A stretch of 64,000 nucleotides of DNA. It comes from Gigaspora rosea (lineage: Eukaryota; Glomeromycota; Glomeromycetes; Diversisporales; Gigasporaceae). Below the pieces are notes generated by a model that was not told the origin of the DNA, did not search any database, and saw nothing but the letters and a program-made list of their open reading frames with translations. Positions 1-10,892 of the stretch are shown piece by piece (within the stretch, counting starts at the first letter, position 1; each line of letters begins with the position of its first letter). The position numbers were made by a program, and so were the translations under genes. The stretch covers positions 28,311 through 92,310 of the forward strand of contig QKWP01000586.1 of NCBI GenBank assembly GCA_003550325.1. Reading direction: 5' to 3'.

Positions 1-1020
1 TGTGCATATGTGAATTCCACACATAAATTTGCAAATTTTGCTTATAAATTTTGAACTAAATTTTTATAACAGCCCACAACTAATTTGAAAATTGAATTTC
101 AGACACTAATTTTTACAGTATCTCACAGTAGAAACCATAATAATTTTCTCAAATAGGTTTATAACAGAATTTTTTATCTGTTATCATTATAGTAATTCAC
201 AATAATTCTAATACAAGCTAACTCTTATTAACAGAATAGTTTTACATTAGCTCACCAATACAACCTAAAACTTTGCCTAATTCAAATTTAGCCCTACAAA
301 AATCAAAATGCAACTAACTTTACCACATTGTGTTGCCAGAATAGCAGGCAAGTATTACAAAAATTTTCTATGTAACTTATTAGAAATAATGAAAATTCTA
401 TGCAAAAACAAAACTTACACAACTTTAAATTACGTATAGTGGTTACTGGAATAGCAAATAATTTCAAAAAATGAATAGTTTACTGTAACTCTTAATTAAA
501 ATTATAGTAATAGCAATGCAAACCAACTATAAACATTGTATACTGCATTATCATTCTTTGCAATTTTGTTTAATTTAATTACTACATGATTGTTTTTTAT
601 GAGCTTCATGAGTTCTACAAGCAATTACCTAAATTTGTTATATCTTCAGAATCCATTTCATTACTTTTTGGTATTTTTTAGAATAGTAAATAGAATCTGA
701 AAAATGTAACAATATATGACTCACTGAGTTTGCAAACTTATCAAATCCAACTAAATTGAAAAGATCAATAATAAGTTCTATATCAATTCATTTTGCAATA
801 GAACTAATGGCAAATCGGATCAACCATAGTGACGTACTGAGATAATGGGTAAGTTTTGCAACAGAATTGTTTAGTGTAACTCATGTTAGAATTTGTGATA
901 ATTCCAATGAAGCTTACTCAACCTTAAACACACACTGGAATAGCAAGCAAGTTTTGTAAAAGAATTTTTACAAAATTATAATAGAAATCATAGTAATTCA
1001 AATGCACACAAACTTAGCCA
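1..1020. repeat. Dispersed non-coding repeat, copy 1
   Basis: AT-rich DNA built of degenerate internal units in which a 'ttttgtaacagaattttta' segment is followed by 'cagtaactcataatagaa' and 'tagtaattc'. The part from about 541 to 1020 is clearly homologous, in the same orientation, to 60836-61385: both contain 'caattacctaaat', 'tctgaaaaatgtaacaa'-like text, 'caaactaaattgaaaag' and 'acacactggaatagc'-like text in the same order. There is no open frame or terminal inverted repeat. Similar units occur at 2080-2280, 27256-27690 and 49560-49700. The family is not identified. Confidence 0.6.
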
Positions 1021-1348
1021 TATTGATTAATTGAAAAATTCAGGGCCGCCATAGGTGCCCTGATTTTTCTTGTATAATATATAATAGAACTTAAATAAAA
1101 AGTGCACCATGCACTTTACTTTGTGCCTCCTATTTTTATATCTTAAAATTTTACTACGATAACTCCTACTGTACTTTTAACAAACAATGATCCTCTTGCA
1201 ATTTTGTATTAATTTTAACTATAATTTTAACTCTAACCCAACTTTAGACAAAATTATTACTATCATAGTACATTAGGAAGCACTAGGGGCACAGAGTTCA
1301 CAGATGCACTTTTTAGATTATTTTTAAATAATATATATAATTATATAT
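1021..1348. other. Intergenic, two small hairpins
   Basis: No gene is visible. Two short perfect or near-perfect hairpins occur: 'cagggccgccataggtgccctg' type near 1041-1064 and 'aaagtgcaccatgcacttt' near 1100-1118. They could be remnants of a MITE; nothing else is recognisable. Confidence 0.4.
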
Positions 1349-1783
1349 ACCAGGAACGTAGTACGAAGTACGAAGTGTATGGTTCAATTCGTATTTCGCG
1401 TTCGTCCACAAAATCTTGACTCTTATTGGTTGTTCCAATTTTATGTATTACGTTAGAAATGCGATGAACGACATCCCTGATCAGATGATCTAGAGTCTGG
1501 ATCCGGTTTTATTTTTCATACTGTTTAAATCCAATTAAGACTGGTTTTTTGACCATATGAAAAAAAATTGAATCGGGCTCCAGACTCTAAGATGATCTAC
1601 GCTAGGTAATGTGTATGATGCTTTTAAAGTGACAAAATCTTACGTTGGGCAAAGATCATGCCCAAAGGAGGGCTATATCGATGCAGAAATTTATTTTTTT
1701 AGTGCGCATGTATGAAGTTTTACCAGTAACAAGTACGAAGTGTATATGGCTCTACTCGAATTTTGTGTTTGTATACAAAATCT
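1349..1783 (+). repeat. ACCAGGAACG repeat, two direct copies
   Basis: Two copies of a roughly 65-bp unit that begins ACCAGGAACGTAGTACGAAG (second copy ACCAGTAACAAGTACGAAG), continues with GTGTATGG and ends with ACAAAATCT, at 1349-1418 and 1720-1783. A third copy starts at 2431. Inverted relatives lie at about 24262-24320, 39115-39205 and 51060-51110. A unit starting with the same ten bases wherever it occurs suggests the terminus of a mobile element, but no matching partner end was established. Confidence 0.5.
1484..1599. repeat. Foldback hairpin
   Basis: The arms 'gatgatctagagtctgga' and 'tccagactctaagatgatc' face each other about 80 bp apart, and pairing continues inward. It is a 116-bp hairpin without coding capacity, probably a MITE remnant. 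Confidence 0.6.
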
Positions 1784-2430
1784 GGTAGAATATTAATTTA
1801 CAAAATTCAGCTGATTTAAGATAACTAATCAGGGATACGCCTGCAGCGGTCCAGTTAAATCCGGTAATGCACATGAATGTAATGTCATTGTGTCGTTTCA
1901 TATGATCTTTTGCCTTCAATCAGTTTCCTTTTGCGGATTGACGCTTGTTCTATGGCGCAGGTCTGTGACTCCCATGCCTTTTGATTGCGTGACCTACTAT
2001 CACTCCGCAAAAATTCTTAAGGTAAATCAACCAAATACTAACGTACGTATGTACATACGTACATAAAATTTTTTTTTTTACAATAAATCACAACAGTGCT
2101 AAGTTTTGTAAAATTTTACAATAAATTGGGTAGAAACCACAACTGTTAATTCCAACACTGCTCGTTATCGCAAATGCTAACAAGTTTTGTAACAGCAAAT
2201 TATGGTAGGAATTAAGATAGTTGATTCCAAAACCAACTAATTCAACTACACCGCAATAGCGAGTTTAGGTAGCTTCAAGAACAGTAAACCCAATGATATC
2301 TTCGTAATCATCACTTCACATGATTAATAATTCGGCCTAAGTTAGAGTTAGTGTTGGGTTAGGTGATAATATAGGTTAGGCCAAATTTGTTGTAAGCAAA
2401 TGACGTAATTTTCACTGAGGTGACGATTCT
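1784..2430. other. Intergenic, no gene recognised
   Basis: No supportable ORF. It contains a short perfect palindrome of alternating ACGTACGTATGTACATACGT near 2042-2062 and degenerate units of the left-end dispersed repeat at about 2080-2280. Confidence 0.5.
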
Positions 2431-2510
2431 TACCAGGAACATAGTACAAAGTACGAAGTATATGGTTTAATCTATGATCTGACGGAATTGGCTTTGTCAC
2501 CAAACACAAC
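2431..2510 (+). repeat. ACCAGGAACG repeat, third copy
   Basis: Starts ACCAGGAACATAGTACAAAG and continues AGTACGAAGTATATGG, matching the copies at 1349 and 1720 in the same orientation. It abuts the left arm of the large inverted repeat that follows. Confidence 0.5.
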
Positions 2511-2516
2511 GATATC

Positions 2517-3746
2517 GCCTTGCTGTCCTAGCATCACTAAACTGACCTATCTTTCTTTGATATCTGAGCTGCACACTAAATACTTTTTCCCAGTGGTGGG
2601 TGGAGCTAGCAGCAAAGACAAAAGGGAAAACGAACTTCTGTTACTCCCTTCCTAAATAGTCATTTACTATGACTTCATAATTCCATCCCTTAATAAATAC
2701 TTATCATGCAATACATCATACTTACAAAATCGTCTATTGTCATCCCTCAATTAATCCCCTCTACTTATCGAACAATACAACATATTTACCAATCGTTTAT
2801 AAACATCACTAAACCAATCAAATTGATACTCACCACACAATACCTCATACTTACGAACCACTCATACGATATCATGGGTGTAGCTCGTGGTCTCGTAACA
2901 AATAGGTGCCCCGTGACTTCGTTCACGGCATCTCCTAAAATCTTGATTCTTATTAAATGTGATTTTCATGAATCCTGTTTGGGGTTGACGATTATCTCAT
3001 AATTGCTGAATGTGGAAGTTAATAGGGAAGTCATAACAATAAGGTTAATTAGTGATGAAGAACGATCCTCGGTCCTGTGATTCTGAGCTCCATAGATTAT
3101 CGGATAATTCAGAGAAAATTTTGATGGTCATGTGATTAATATTAGACCATAAAAGTTATTTTTTCATTTTGCATAACCTGTTTCAAAATTCCGGTCGGTG
3201 TCGGATTTTTTTTTTGAGATGCCGTGAACGAAGTCACGGGACAGCCATTTGTCACGAGACCATGGACCGGGGCCATGACGTAGAGTGCAAAGTGAGGTAT
3301 TAGTGATAGAAGGGAAGTCAGGTGAGTATGAGGTATTGTGTGGGAATTGTTGATATGGTTGAGTAAGTATGAGGTATTTGTGACGAAGTTTATGGATCGT
3401 GAGAGTTGGGTAATAAATGAGGTGTTGCGTGGGAGATTATATGGTGAAATTGAGTAAGGATGAGGTCATAGATGATGGTTATTTAAGAAAAGAGGAGTGG
3501 AAATTTGGTCTCCTGCTGAGCTCGACACTAGTCTAGCTTTGTCGTTAGTACCCGCCCACCCACCGCTGAGGTTAGTTTTTCGATAGTTTAGGTTGAGTAG
3601 CGGAGAGATCGATAGCCCGGATGGCTATCTCAGGATAACGCATCGATAGCCCGACTATACGGCTCGAATATCGAAAGCAAAAAGGTAGATATAAGACCGG
3701 TTTAGCGATGCTAGAGATGACTGGGGACCACGTGAGCAGCGAGGCA
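2517..3746. mobile_element. Large inverted-repeat (foldback) element
   Basis: Two long arms, 2517-2934 and 3216-3746, are inverted copies of each other with indels, around a loop at 2935-3215. The innermost 50 bp pair best: 'gttcacggcatctc' at 2921-2934 against 'gagatgccgtgaac' at 3216-3229, continuing through 'ggtctcgtaacaaat' and its complement. Farther out, 'cctcatacttac', 'ggtgggtgg' and 'gctttgtc' motifs pair. The loop holds an inverted piece of another repeat ('ttttgcataacctgtttcaaaattcc') that recurs near 50210-50255. No transposase is present, so this looks like a non-autonomous foldback or MITE. ORFs inside it show no recognisable protein. Confidence 0.65.
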
Positions 3747-3784
3747 AGAATCCCATATGTGTATTTCATAGTTGTGGAGATGTG

Positions 3785-4090
3785 GGTCGAGTGACAAATA
3801 AAAAAAAAATTAAACTTTGCATGACCTAAATTAATTCATGTCCGCATCTAAGGTCACGCAAAGTTAATTCTTCGGTTTGTAAATTATAGAATCAGAAAAT
3901 TTTTTATCGGACCTATTGAGTAATTCCAGAAAGTTAAGGTCATCATCGAGTAACAACGGATAAAAAATTAAATGGCAAAAATGGAATAATTGGCACAATA
4001 GAGATTAAATTTTTTTTTGGAAAAATTGGGTCAGCTGGTTATGTAAGCGAAAAATTAATTTTCCGTGGCCTTATGGTTATCCAGCGGCAT
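3785..4090. repeat. Dispersed repeat shared with 50170-50580
   Basis: Features shared in order with 50170-50580 include 'acgcaaagttaa', a 'tcatcgagtaacaacgga'/'aatcagagacaacagaga' segment, and 'ttgggtcagctggttatg' against 'atgggtcagagggttatgg', followed by a 'tggcctta'/'tggctta' block. There are no ORFs. The family is unknown. Confidence 0.5.
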
Positions 4091-4282
4091 AATATGCACA
4101 TAATTTGAGATTTTTCTATATGAAATCGCATAATCCGTTCACTTTCATGCAGCATGTGAACAAAACTTAATTTATTAAATGAATAAACCAGTGTGTCCAT
4201 GTAGTTTTTATTGGCTAATAACTCAAAATTCTCATAATCAGGCTAACTTCGCATCATAATCCTAGACACCCTAATACATTTT
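4091..4282. other. Intergenic, nothing recognised
   Basis: AT-rich spacer without a supportable gene or repeat match. Confidence 0.4.
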
Positions 4283-4530
4283 GATGGGCCACAGAGATGG
4301 TAAATGACCTGGTCATTTGCCTATTTTGCAAATGACCTGAAATGACTTCCGAATGACTGGTCATTACGGTCATTTAAATTCTGGGTCATTAGAAAATGAC
4401 TTGCGACCAAATGACTCAAGTCATTTAGGAAAGGCCGAGTCGGTAGGTCATTTAATGTTTGTGTATGATCGGATACTGTGCCTAGAGACCCAACCCAGTC
4501 AGATAATATGTTCCAAGTCATGGCCCGGGT
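4283..4530. repeat. Dense GTCATT/AATGAC motif array
   Basis: More than a dozen copies of the hexamer GTCATT or its complement AATGAC lie within 200 bp in both orientations ('aatgacctggtcatttgcc', 'gaatgactggtcattac'). The same style of array forms the subterminal regions of the hAT-like element at 47321-47430 and 55250-55349, so this is probably the end of a related element whose interior runs into the assembly gap. A candidate other end is at 5185-5225. Confidence 0.5.
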
Positions 4531-4581
4531 CAACGGTCATATAGAGGCTTACAAATTTTAATAATATTTATCGAGGTTATG

Positions 4582-4978
4582 NNNNNNNNNNNNNNNNNNN
4601 NNNNNNNNNNNNNNNNNNNNNNNNNNNNNNNNNNNNNNNNNNNNNNNNNNNNNNNNNNNNNNNNNNNNNNNNNNNNNNNNNNNNNNNNNNNNNNNNNNNN
4701 NNNNNNNNNNNNNNNNNNNNNNNNNNNNNNNNNNNNNNNNNNNNNNNNNNNNNNNNNNNNNNNNNNNNNNNNNNNNNNNNNNNNNNNNNNNNNNNNNNNN
4801 NNNNNNNNNNNNNNNNNNNNNNNNNNNNNNNNNNNNNNNNNNNNNNNNNNNNNNNNNNNNNNNNNNNNNNNNNNNNNNNNNNNNNNNNNNNNNNNNNNNN
4901 NNNNNNNNNNNNNNNNNNNNNNNNNNNNNNNNNNNNNNNNNNNNNNNNNNNNNNNNNNNNNNNNNNNNNNNNNNNNNN
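4582..4978. other. Assembly gap (397 N)
   Basis: Run of undetermined bases. Open frames crossing it are artefacts. Confidence 0.99.
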
Positions 4979-5473
4979 ACCATCCCTGCGGCGCCAAGAA
5001 TCGTTTTTGTTATTAATCCGCCTGGAAGCATATTTGAACCTTAATGTTAACTGTACTTCCTGGTCATCGTTGCATTGCCTGAAGTTTTCTCGATCAGTGC
5101 TTCCCATACAAATATTAAAGCTATGATATAATAATTTTATAATTGCTCAGATTTTTAACCAATCAGTTAGGAACTTTTAACTGGTATCAATTACGGTTAT
5201 GACCAGTCATGACCAGTCGTAACCTTTGCCTACAATTCTTTTATTTGGTAACAGTATATATAAAAATGCGTTTCTTTTTTCCGAATTAATTTAATTGTTA
5301 TATCAGATTACTGTGTTGTTGCATAATAATGTCCATAACATAATTTAAAATGTAGTCTGAATTATTCTTAATATAGGCTAAACTTCGAAATTACACTACT
5401 ATGCGTCATTCTGCGAAATACGGAAAAACTTTATAATATTCTAAAAGTCATATTACGAAACTGTTGTTTACGT
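4979..5473. other. Intergenic with GACCAGTCATGACCAGTC block
   Basis: No gene. At 5185-5225 'ggttatgaccagtcatgacc' followed by 'agtcgtaacc' repeats the GGTCA-type subterminal motif seen at 4283-4530. The two may be opposite ends of one element interrupted by the gap. Confidence 0.4.
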
Positions 5474-5515
5474 TCCTGGTTTTGGCGCGACTGCGTCGCG
5501 CAGCTACCTTATATA
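5474..5515 (-). repeat. CCAGGAACG plus GC-rich hairpin motif
   Basis: Reads 'acgttcctggttttggcg' then 'cgactgcgtcgcgcagctacc' and 'ttatataat'. The GCGCGACTGCGTCGCGC core is a GC-rich hairpin in otherwise very AT-rich DNA. Diverged copies in the opposite orientation are at 47955-48002, 55765-55803 and 62151-62195, always directly upstream of AAACCAGGAA(C/T)G. Confidence 0.6.
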
Positions 5516-6417
5516 ATAAATTACTAATAAATTATAATTTTTGGCATTAAATAAGTTTATTTATAGTTTCAGAGTTTAGTATAATTTTAGAGTTTTTTTA
5601 TATAGTTTTAGATTTTTACATAGCTTCAAAATTTCAGAAATTAGTTTGATTATTTAAAACTAGTTTCAGTTTTGGTTTTTGGTTCAAATGAGTTTTGAAC
5701 AGCATTATTACTCTTAATACTAAGATACAACTATATAATTTAATTTCTTATAATATTCTTAAGATTAAATTCTCTATAAAAATACAATTTAACTAATTTT
5801 GTTAGAGGGATTTTGATTTAATTTTTTCAAAAAAGTTATAGTAATTGAAAATTTTTACTAATAATAAAATAAATGCATTTTATTATCCAGAATTGTAATA
5901 AAATTTATATATTGCACTTTCTAACTTTGTTCATAAAAAACACAAAAGAAGGAATCCTTAAACCAACAAGATTTTTTAAAATTAGCCAAATTGAAAACAA
6001 ATAATAAATTTTGATTGGCTAATATCTTAAAAATATGTTATAGTTTTTTTAAATTTTTATATATTTTCAAAATTTTGGTATATTTTTTATATATGTGTAT
6101 CCGAATTTTGATTTATAGTAATTTTAAAAGAAAATAAGAGAATGACAAAAATCAGGTGTTTTTTTAGGAAGGATAGAGAAAAAGTAAATTATATATAAGG
6201 AACCTGACTATATATATATTAAAAAAGAGAAAGAGAAGTAGGCCTTTAATAAAAAATAATTAGGTAATTAATAGTATGGCTCTAATATTATAAAATTTTG
6301 CTATATTAAAAAATAAACTCTATAGTTTTGTTCTGCTTGTTTGTTTATATATTTTTATAAAAAAATATTCTCTTAATTACAGAATATTTTTTATTTTTTT
6401 ATAAAAATTTAAAGAAT
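5516..6417. other. AT-rich intergenic, nothing recognised
   Basis: Very AT-rich DNA with many homopolymer runs. No ORF above chance and no terminal repeats found. Confidence 0.5.
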
Positions 6418-6419
6418 TA

Positions 6420-7150
6420 TAGTCAGGCCTCCCTATAGTCACACCCCATATAGTCACACCTCTATTTAAGCACCCAATTTTGTGTGCAAACTCAAATATA
6501 GTAAAAAAACCTCATTATAGTCACAAATTGCTTATAATTACTATCACTTAAAATTGGATTTTTTAACAATTTTATTAATAAAAAACCCTAATTATTGTCA
6601 CCAATTTTTAACTAAGTACGGATTGTAAAATCTGATTGGCCAATTTTCATATTCACGTATATTTAAAATTATTTATTAAAGCTTTTTAAAGGTTTAGCAG
6701 CAAATAACTTTTGTTTCAATAATCTGATTTAGGTGAAACAACTACCAAAATGTTCGTCTCAATGAGACGATTCTAATGAGCCCAAAATTGTTAAAATCGA
6801 ATCACATGCTCCTGAGATCGTTAAAGATTTGTATCACTTTACATGTTTAAGAATTGATTAAATTTAAACATCTGAGTGAAAAATCCTTAATAAACTTAGC
6901 ATTTGTAATTAAATTTGGAGATTTTGGACTCTTTAGAATCGTCTCATTGAGTCAAACACACTGGTAGTTGTTTTATCCAAATTGGACCACTGGATTGAAT
7001 TTTTTAATAGTAATTCAAATATGTGCAAATATATTACTTATTGGCCTTTGATTACATGACCATAATGAGGTATTTTATTTATAGTCACACCTCTTTACAA
7101 TCACCAAAATAGGGTGCAATGGACTAGGTGTTTATAGAGAGAGGCGACTG
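6420..7150. mobile_element. MITE with TA target site, 731 bp
   Basis: The left end 'agtcaggcctccctatag' plus 'tcacaccccatatagtcacacc' pairs with the reverse complement of the right end, 'cagtcgcctctctctataaa' plus 'cacc'. TA dinucleotides flank both ends (6418-6419 and 7151-7152), as expected for Tc1/mariner/pogo-type elements. The subterminal motif CTATAGTCACACC is repeated in tandem at the left end. The interior contains a second inverted pair built on CGTCTCAATGAGACGA (about 6750) and CGTCTCATTGAGTC (about 6940). No coding capacity: a non-autonomous element. Confidence 0.75.
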
Positions 7151-7152
7151 TA

Positions 7153-7931
7153 TTAATTTTCAGTTGCTGATTTATAATTTTTACAATATAGTAATTTCAA
7201 TATATGTATAATAAAAAATTTAAATATATATTAATTTTAACACAAGTTATTTTCATCTTAAGAGTAAAAGGTACTATTTTAAAATTATATATAAACTTAA
7301 TGGTAAAAATTTTTATGTTAATTTTATAAAAAATTATTTTTAAGAAAAGGCTATAATGCAATTTTTATTTTTATTTTTATTTTTTTTTTATTTTAATTGA
7401 CGATTATGCTATAATTTACTTTTAAAAATAGTTACATTATCAAATACTATTACAATTTTCGGTACATTGTCCCTTAAAGAGCAATACTCCATGGAAGTTC
7501 ACAACTTGGTTTTGAGGCTAGTCATAATCGCATTGGCTCTAAAGCAATTTTCCTAATTCTAATAATAAATAGTAAAATTGTTAAAATTGGTTAAAAATTT
7601 AGCATGATATTAAATTTAAAATTGGACATAAAATTTATTAATAAAACTAACTTATAAATTTATGTAAATTGACCTATCAAAATTAGTAATTTTGTACAAT
7701 TTTGAAAATTTTGGACCAACCCTTTAAAATATAACAATAGTTTAAAATTTTACTATAATAGATAAATTGTTTTATTTATATTTTATAAATTTTAATAAAA
7801 ATTAGTTTTAATTTAAAAAAGTTTTATTTGTAGCTATATCAATTTTATATAAAAATTTTAAAATACTATATAAAACTATATAAAAAATAATTTATATACT
7901 CTCTAACCGTAACCACTGTGTAATACATTGG
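7153..7931. other. AT-rich intergenic, nothing recognised
   Basis: No supportable ORF; homopolymer-rich. No repeat boundary found. Confidence 0.5.
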
Positions 7932-7933
7932 TA

Positions 7934-8312
7934 CTGTATTTATGTGAAATAACGCGCACCTGCATGTTATTTCGAGGGAATGCGCATTATTTCGAGTATG
8001 CACATGGGCATTATTTTAGGGTAAAGGTCTAATGTCGAAAAAAATTGTGCATTATATATGTGTGATGCATAAAAAGCCTGTATTTCTTAATTTTATACAT
8101 AGCCTTTCTGATCTAAGTCAGATTTTTTGACTAACAAAATTCCTATTTCTGCTTGTTACTTGAATTCGTTATTTCAGCAGATTATTAATTCAGCATTTGG
8201 AGTGTGCATTATATTGGGATGCACATGGGCGTTATTTCAAAACCAGTATGCTATTTTAAGAAAATGCAATTTTCAAAATAATGCCCATGTGCATTATTTC
8301 GCGTAAATACGG
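7934..8312. mobile_element. MITE with TA target site, 379 bp
   Basis: The left terminus CTGTATTTATGTGAAATAAC pairs with the reverse complement of the right terminus, CCGTATTTACGCGAAATAAT. TA flanks both ends (7932-7933 and 8313-8314). Subterminal units of the type GCACATGGGCATTATTT recur several times in both halves. No protein-coding potential. Presumably a pogo/mariner-type MITE. Confidence 0.75.
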
Positions 8313-8559
8313 TAATTAGATTTTGTAATAGTTTTTTATAGTAAATTATTTTAGAAATTATAATAATTTTAATATGTACTGCAATACAATTATTATTAAA
8401 TTTTGTAATAAAACTTCTTTACAATAAGCGTACTAAAAATATTAATAAGATAAATGTTATAAAGTTCCACCTATTGCATTAATAAAAAATAGCATTCAAT
8501 AAACTCTATTTTATTAACAAGAAGAACTTTCTAATATAAATAATAATATATAAGTAAAT

Positions 8560-9038
8560 TCAAATTTTTAGAATTACACTATAAGTTCAAGTAATTCTTA
8601 TAGAAATAAAATTTTTGCTTCAAAAAGTAATATTAAATAAATAAAATAATTCTTTAAAAAAATATAACTTAAATAATTTTTATAGTAATATAAAGAAGGA
8701 TAATAATTTGCTTTTTGCCCCATTGAAGTCCTTTTCATTTTTGGCTTAGAAGATTTTGACTTGTTTTTTACTAGGACATCAAAAGCCCTAAAATTCTGAT
8801 TTATTTGCTTAGGTTATCACTCATTTTATGTTGCCCACCAAATTGCTTTAAAAAATATTTTAGTAGATTTTATATTTTATTATTATTTAATAATTTTTAA
8901 TTCTAGAAATAAATCTTCAATTTTTTTATTTTGGTTTTTATCAATTTTCCTTTTGATTCTAGAATTAAATTTTTAATTTCAAAATTTTTGCTTCAAAAGT
9001 AATATTAAATAAATAAAATAATTCTTTAAAAAATATAA
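8560..9038. repeat. Tandem repeat array, left part (interrupted)
   Basis: Units of about 180 bp containing 'tttttgcttcaaaaagtaat', 'attaaataaataaaataatt', 'taacttaaataatttttata' and 'tagtagattttatatttta'. The array stops within the unit at 'aaaatataa' (9038) and resumes after the piggyBac element at 'taacttaaataattttt' (19580). It therefore predates the piggyBac insertion. Confidence 0.7.
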
Positions 9039-9332
9039 GGCCACACAAACTAATAAAATTGATTCTCGTCACCCGACCGGGTTAATTTTTTAAAGAAGTT
9101 AAAATTTTTTTTTATATAAAATTTTTTTTATTCTTGTATGAAAAAAAATTTATAAAAATTTTTTATATTAAAAAATGTTTTAAATATCCCTTAAACCGTC
9201 TAGCGGACAAATTTGTCCACTAAAATTTTTTTTACCGGTTTTTGTGCATGTGCATCTGATTTTTCTAAGCCTCACCTCCCATTTCCTTAAGCTAAAATTA
9301 AAGTTTGACATATCACCAACATTTCTAGTTTC

Positions 9333-10558
9333 GTGATATCTCTTATGCAAGATGTCGTAATGTTTATCAATTTTAAAAATTGCTCTCACCAAAATTCCCT
9401 CGCTACAAAATTGCCATGCACATTACTAAAAAAAAATGAAAAAAAACAACCTATGCTCCCAAAAGCAAAAAAATCAGTTGTGCCAAGTTCATCAAGTTTA
9501 CCTTCAAGTTCGTCATCATCGTCATCATTAAGTTTACCTTCAAGTTCCTCGTCGTCATCATCTCGTTTTGAAAATTTAGATGAAGAGGAAGAATATGTGC
9601 CAATTTTGACTTACTATAGAAACGTTTTAAGTGACCCAGAATCAGAGTACGAAGATAATGATAATGATACAACAGACACTAAATGTGTCCAAAAAAGAAA
9701 GCACAAACAAGCACCGAAACTACTACCACTGCCTTCCAATTTTGAACCGCTGGTTCATCGAAGTCTATTGCATTATGCAAGTGTTCAGTTACCACCACAT
9801 ATAAATGTTGAAGTTTCCAGACCAATTGATTTTTTTTTGCTTTTCTTTACAATTTCCATATTTGATATGATTGTTACAAATACAAATGCATATGCATTAG
9901 TGAAAGGTACAGGTACTATTAGTAGACGTTGGGAAAACTTGACCCATAAGGAACTTTTTGTGTAGGTTGCCCTTGTGGTTTACCAGGGACTTTTTAAGCT
10001 TCCATCACTTGACCAGTATTGGAATGAAGACACAAAACTCTCAGTCCACCATGTATCAAAACAAATATTATTGAAGCGCTTCGAGTTGATCAAAAGGTTT
10101 CTGCACATTTCTCCCCCACCCATTCATCAACACTTAAACATTACTTCGAAAAATTGGAACCACTACTTTCAAGTGTTCGTGATGCCTCAAAACAATATTA
10201 CATCCCAAGTTCAACTGTTTCAGTGGATGAAATGATGATCACATTCTCTGGAAGAAGTGTCCACATGGTCTGAATGAAGAGTAAGCCCATCTCTGAGGGC
10301 TTTAAGATTTTTCGCTATGCAAAGCCAGATATACCTACACATTTCTACCAACATCACGTGTTTCACTGAATGATGTGACAAACGTGGATAGTCTTAATCA
10401 ACCGGTTCTTTGGTCCTTCATCTTGTTAATTAACTTCCATACTTGTAGTTCCCCTACAATATATATATAGATAATTACTTTAGTAATGTACCTCTCTTTC
10501 AACATCTTCGACAAATGGGAGTTGGGGCTTGTGAACTGTCCATAAAACAGCATCCAGA
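9333..10558 (+). pseudogene. piggyBac transposase, N-terminal part (broken)
   Basis: This is the first half of a DDD transposase that would cut and paste the surrounding element. A low-complexity Ser-rich stretch is followed by an acidic segment, then a region resembling the piggyBac DDE_Tnp_1_7 domain: a PIDFFLLFF...TNAYA segment at about 9820-9895, 'VDEMMITFSGRSVH' near 10227 (first catalytic Asp), and 'YIDNYFSNVPLFQHLRQMG' near 10464 (second Asp). The frame is broken by a stop at 9965 and at least two more stops or frameshifts before 10558. Coding stops at the poly-T marking the LINE insertion. A plausible start is the Met at 9333, or an internal Met near 9453. Not functional. Confidence 0.8.
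10546..10558. repeat. Target-site duplication of LINE1 (left copy)
   Basis: AACAGCATCCAGA immediately left of the poly-T tail matches AACAGCAACGGGA at 18051-18063 in 10 of 13 positions. It falls inside the piggyBac coding sequence at the same codons (TA.GF), as expected for a duplicated target that has since diverged. Confidence 0.6.
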
Positions 10559-10892
10559 TTTTTTTTTTTTGCTTTGACAATCTTGCTCTATTTTAATTAG
10601 TTAATATTGCATTATGATTACATATTACAAATCTATCTAATTACTCTAATAGGCCAATACCCGGCTTACTTTACTAGTGCCCAAGTATGATTGTCGCACT
10701 GGTGTTTGTCAACTGAAAGCTACCCATACAATTGATATGTACATCCTCCAGCTATAACAAGGTACCCAGTTACTATCCTAACTCCATAAAATAAGACTTA
10801 TTGTTTGGTCCACCAAGTTGGTGGGATAGAACTCATTATTTGTGAATTTAACGATGTCTGTACAAGCTTTTTAATTGCTTTCATTTGTTCTT

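Noticed and set aside
1800..2000. GC-richer stretch considered as a tRNA
   Set aside because: No cloverleaf or B-box could be drawn; no anticodon stem.
2706..3002. 98-codon ORF in the left arm of the foldback
   Set aside because: No recognisable protein; lies in an inverted-repeat arm.
4530..5107. Long open frames across 4582-4978
   Set aside because: They consist of N translated as X; no real coding evidence.
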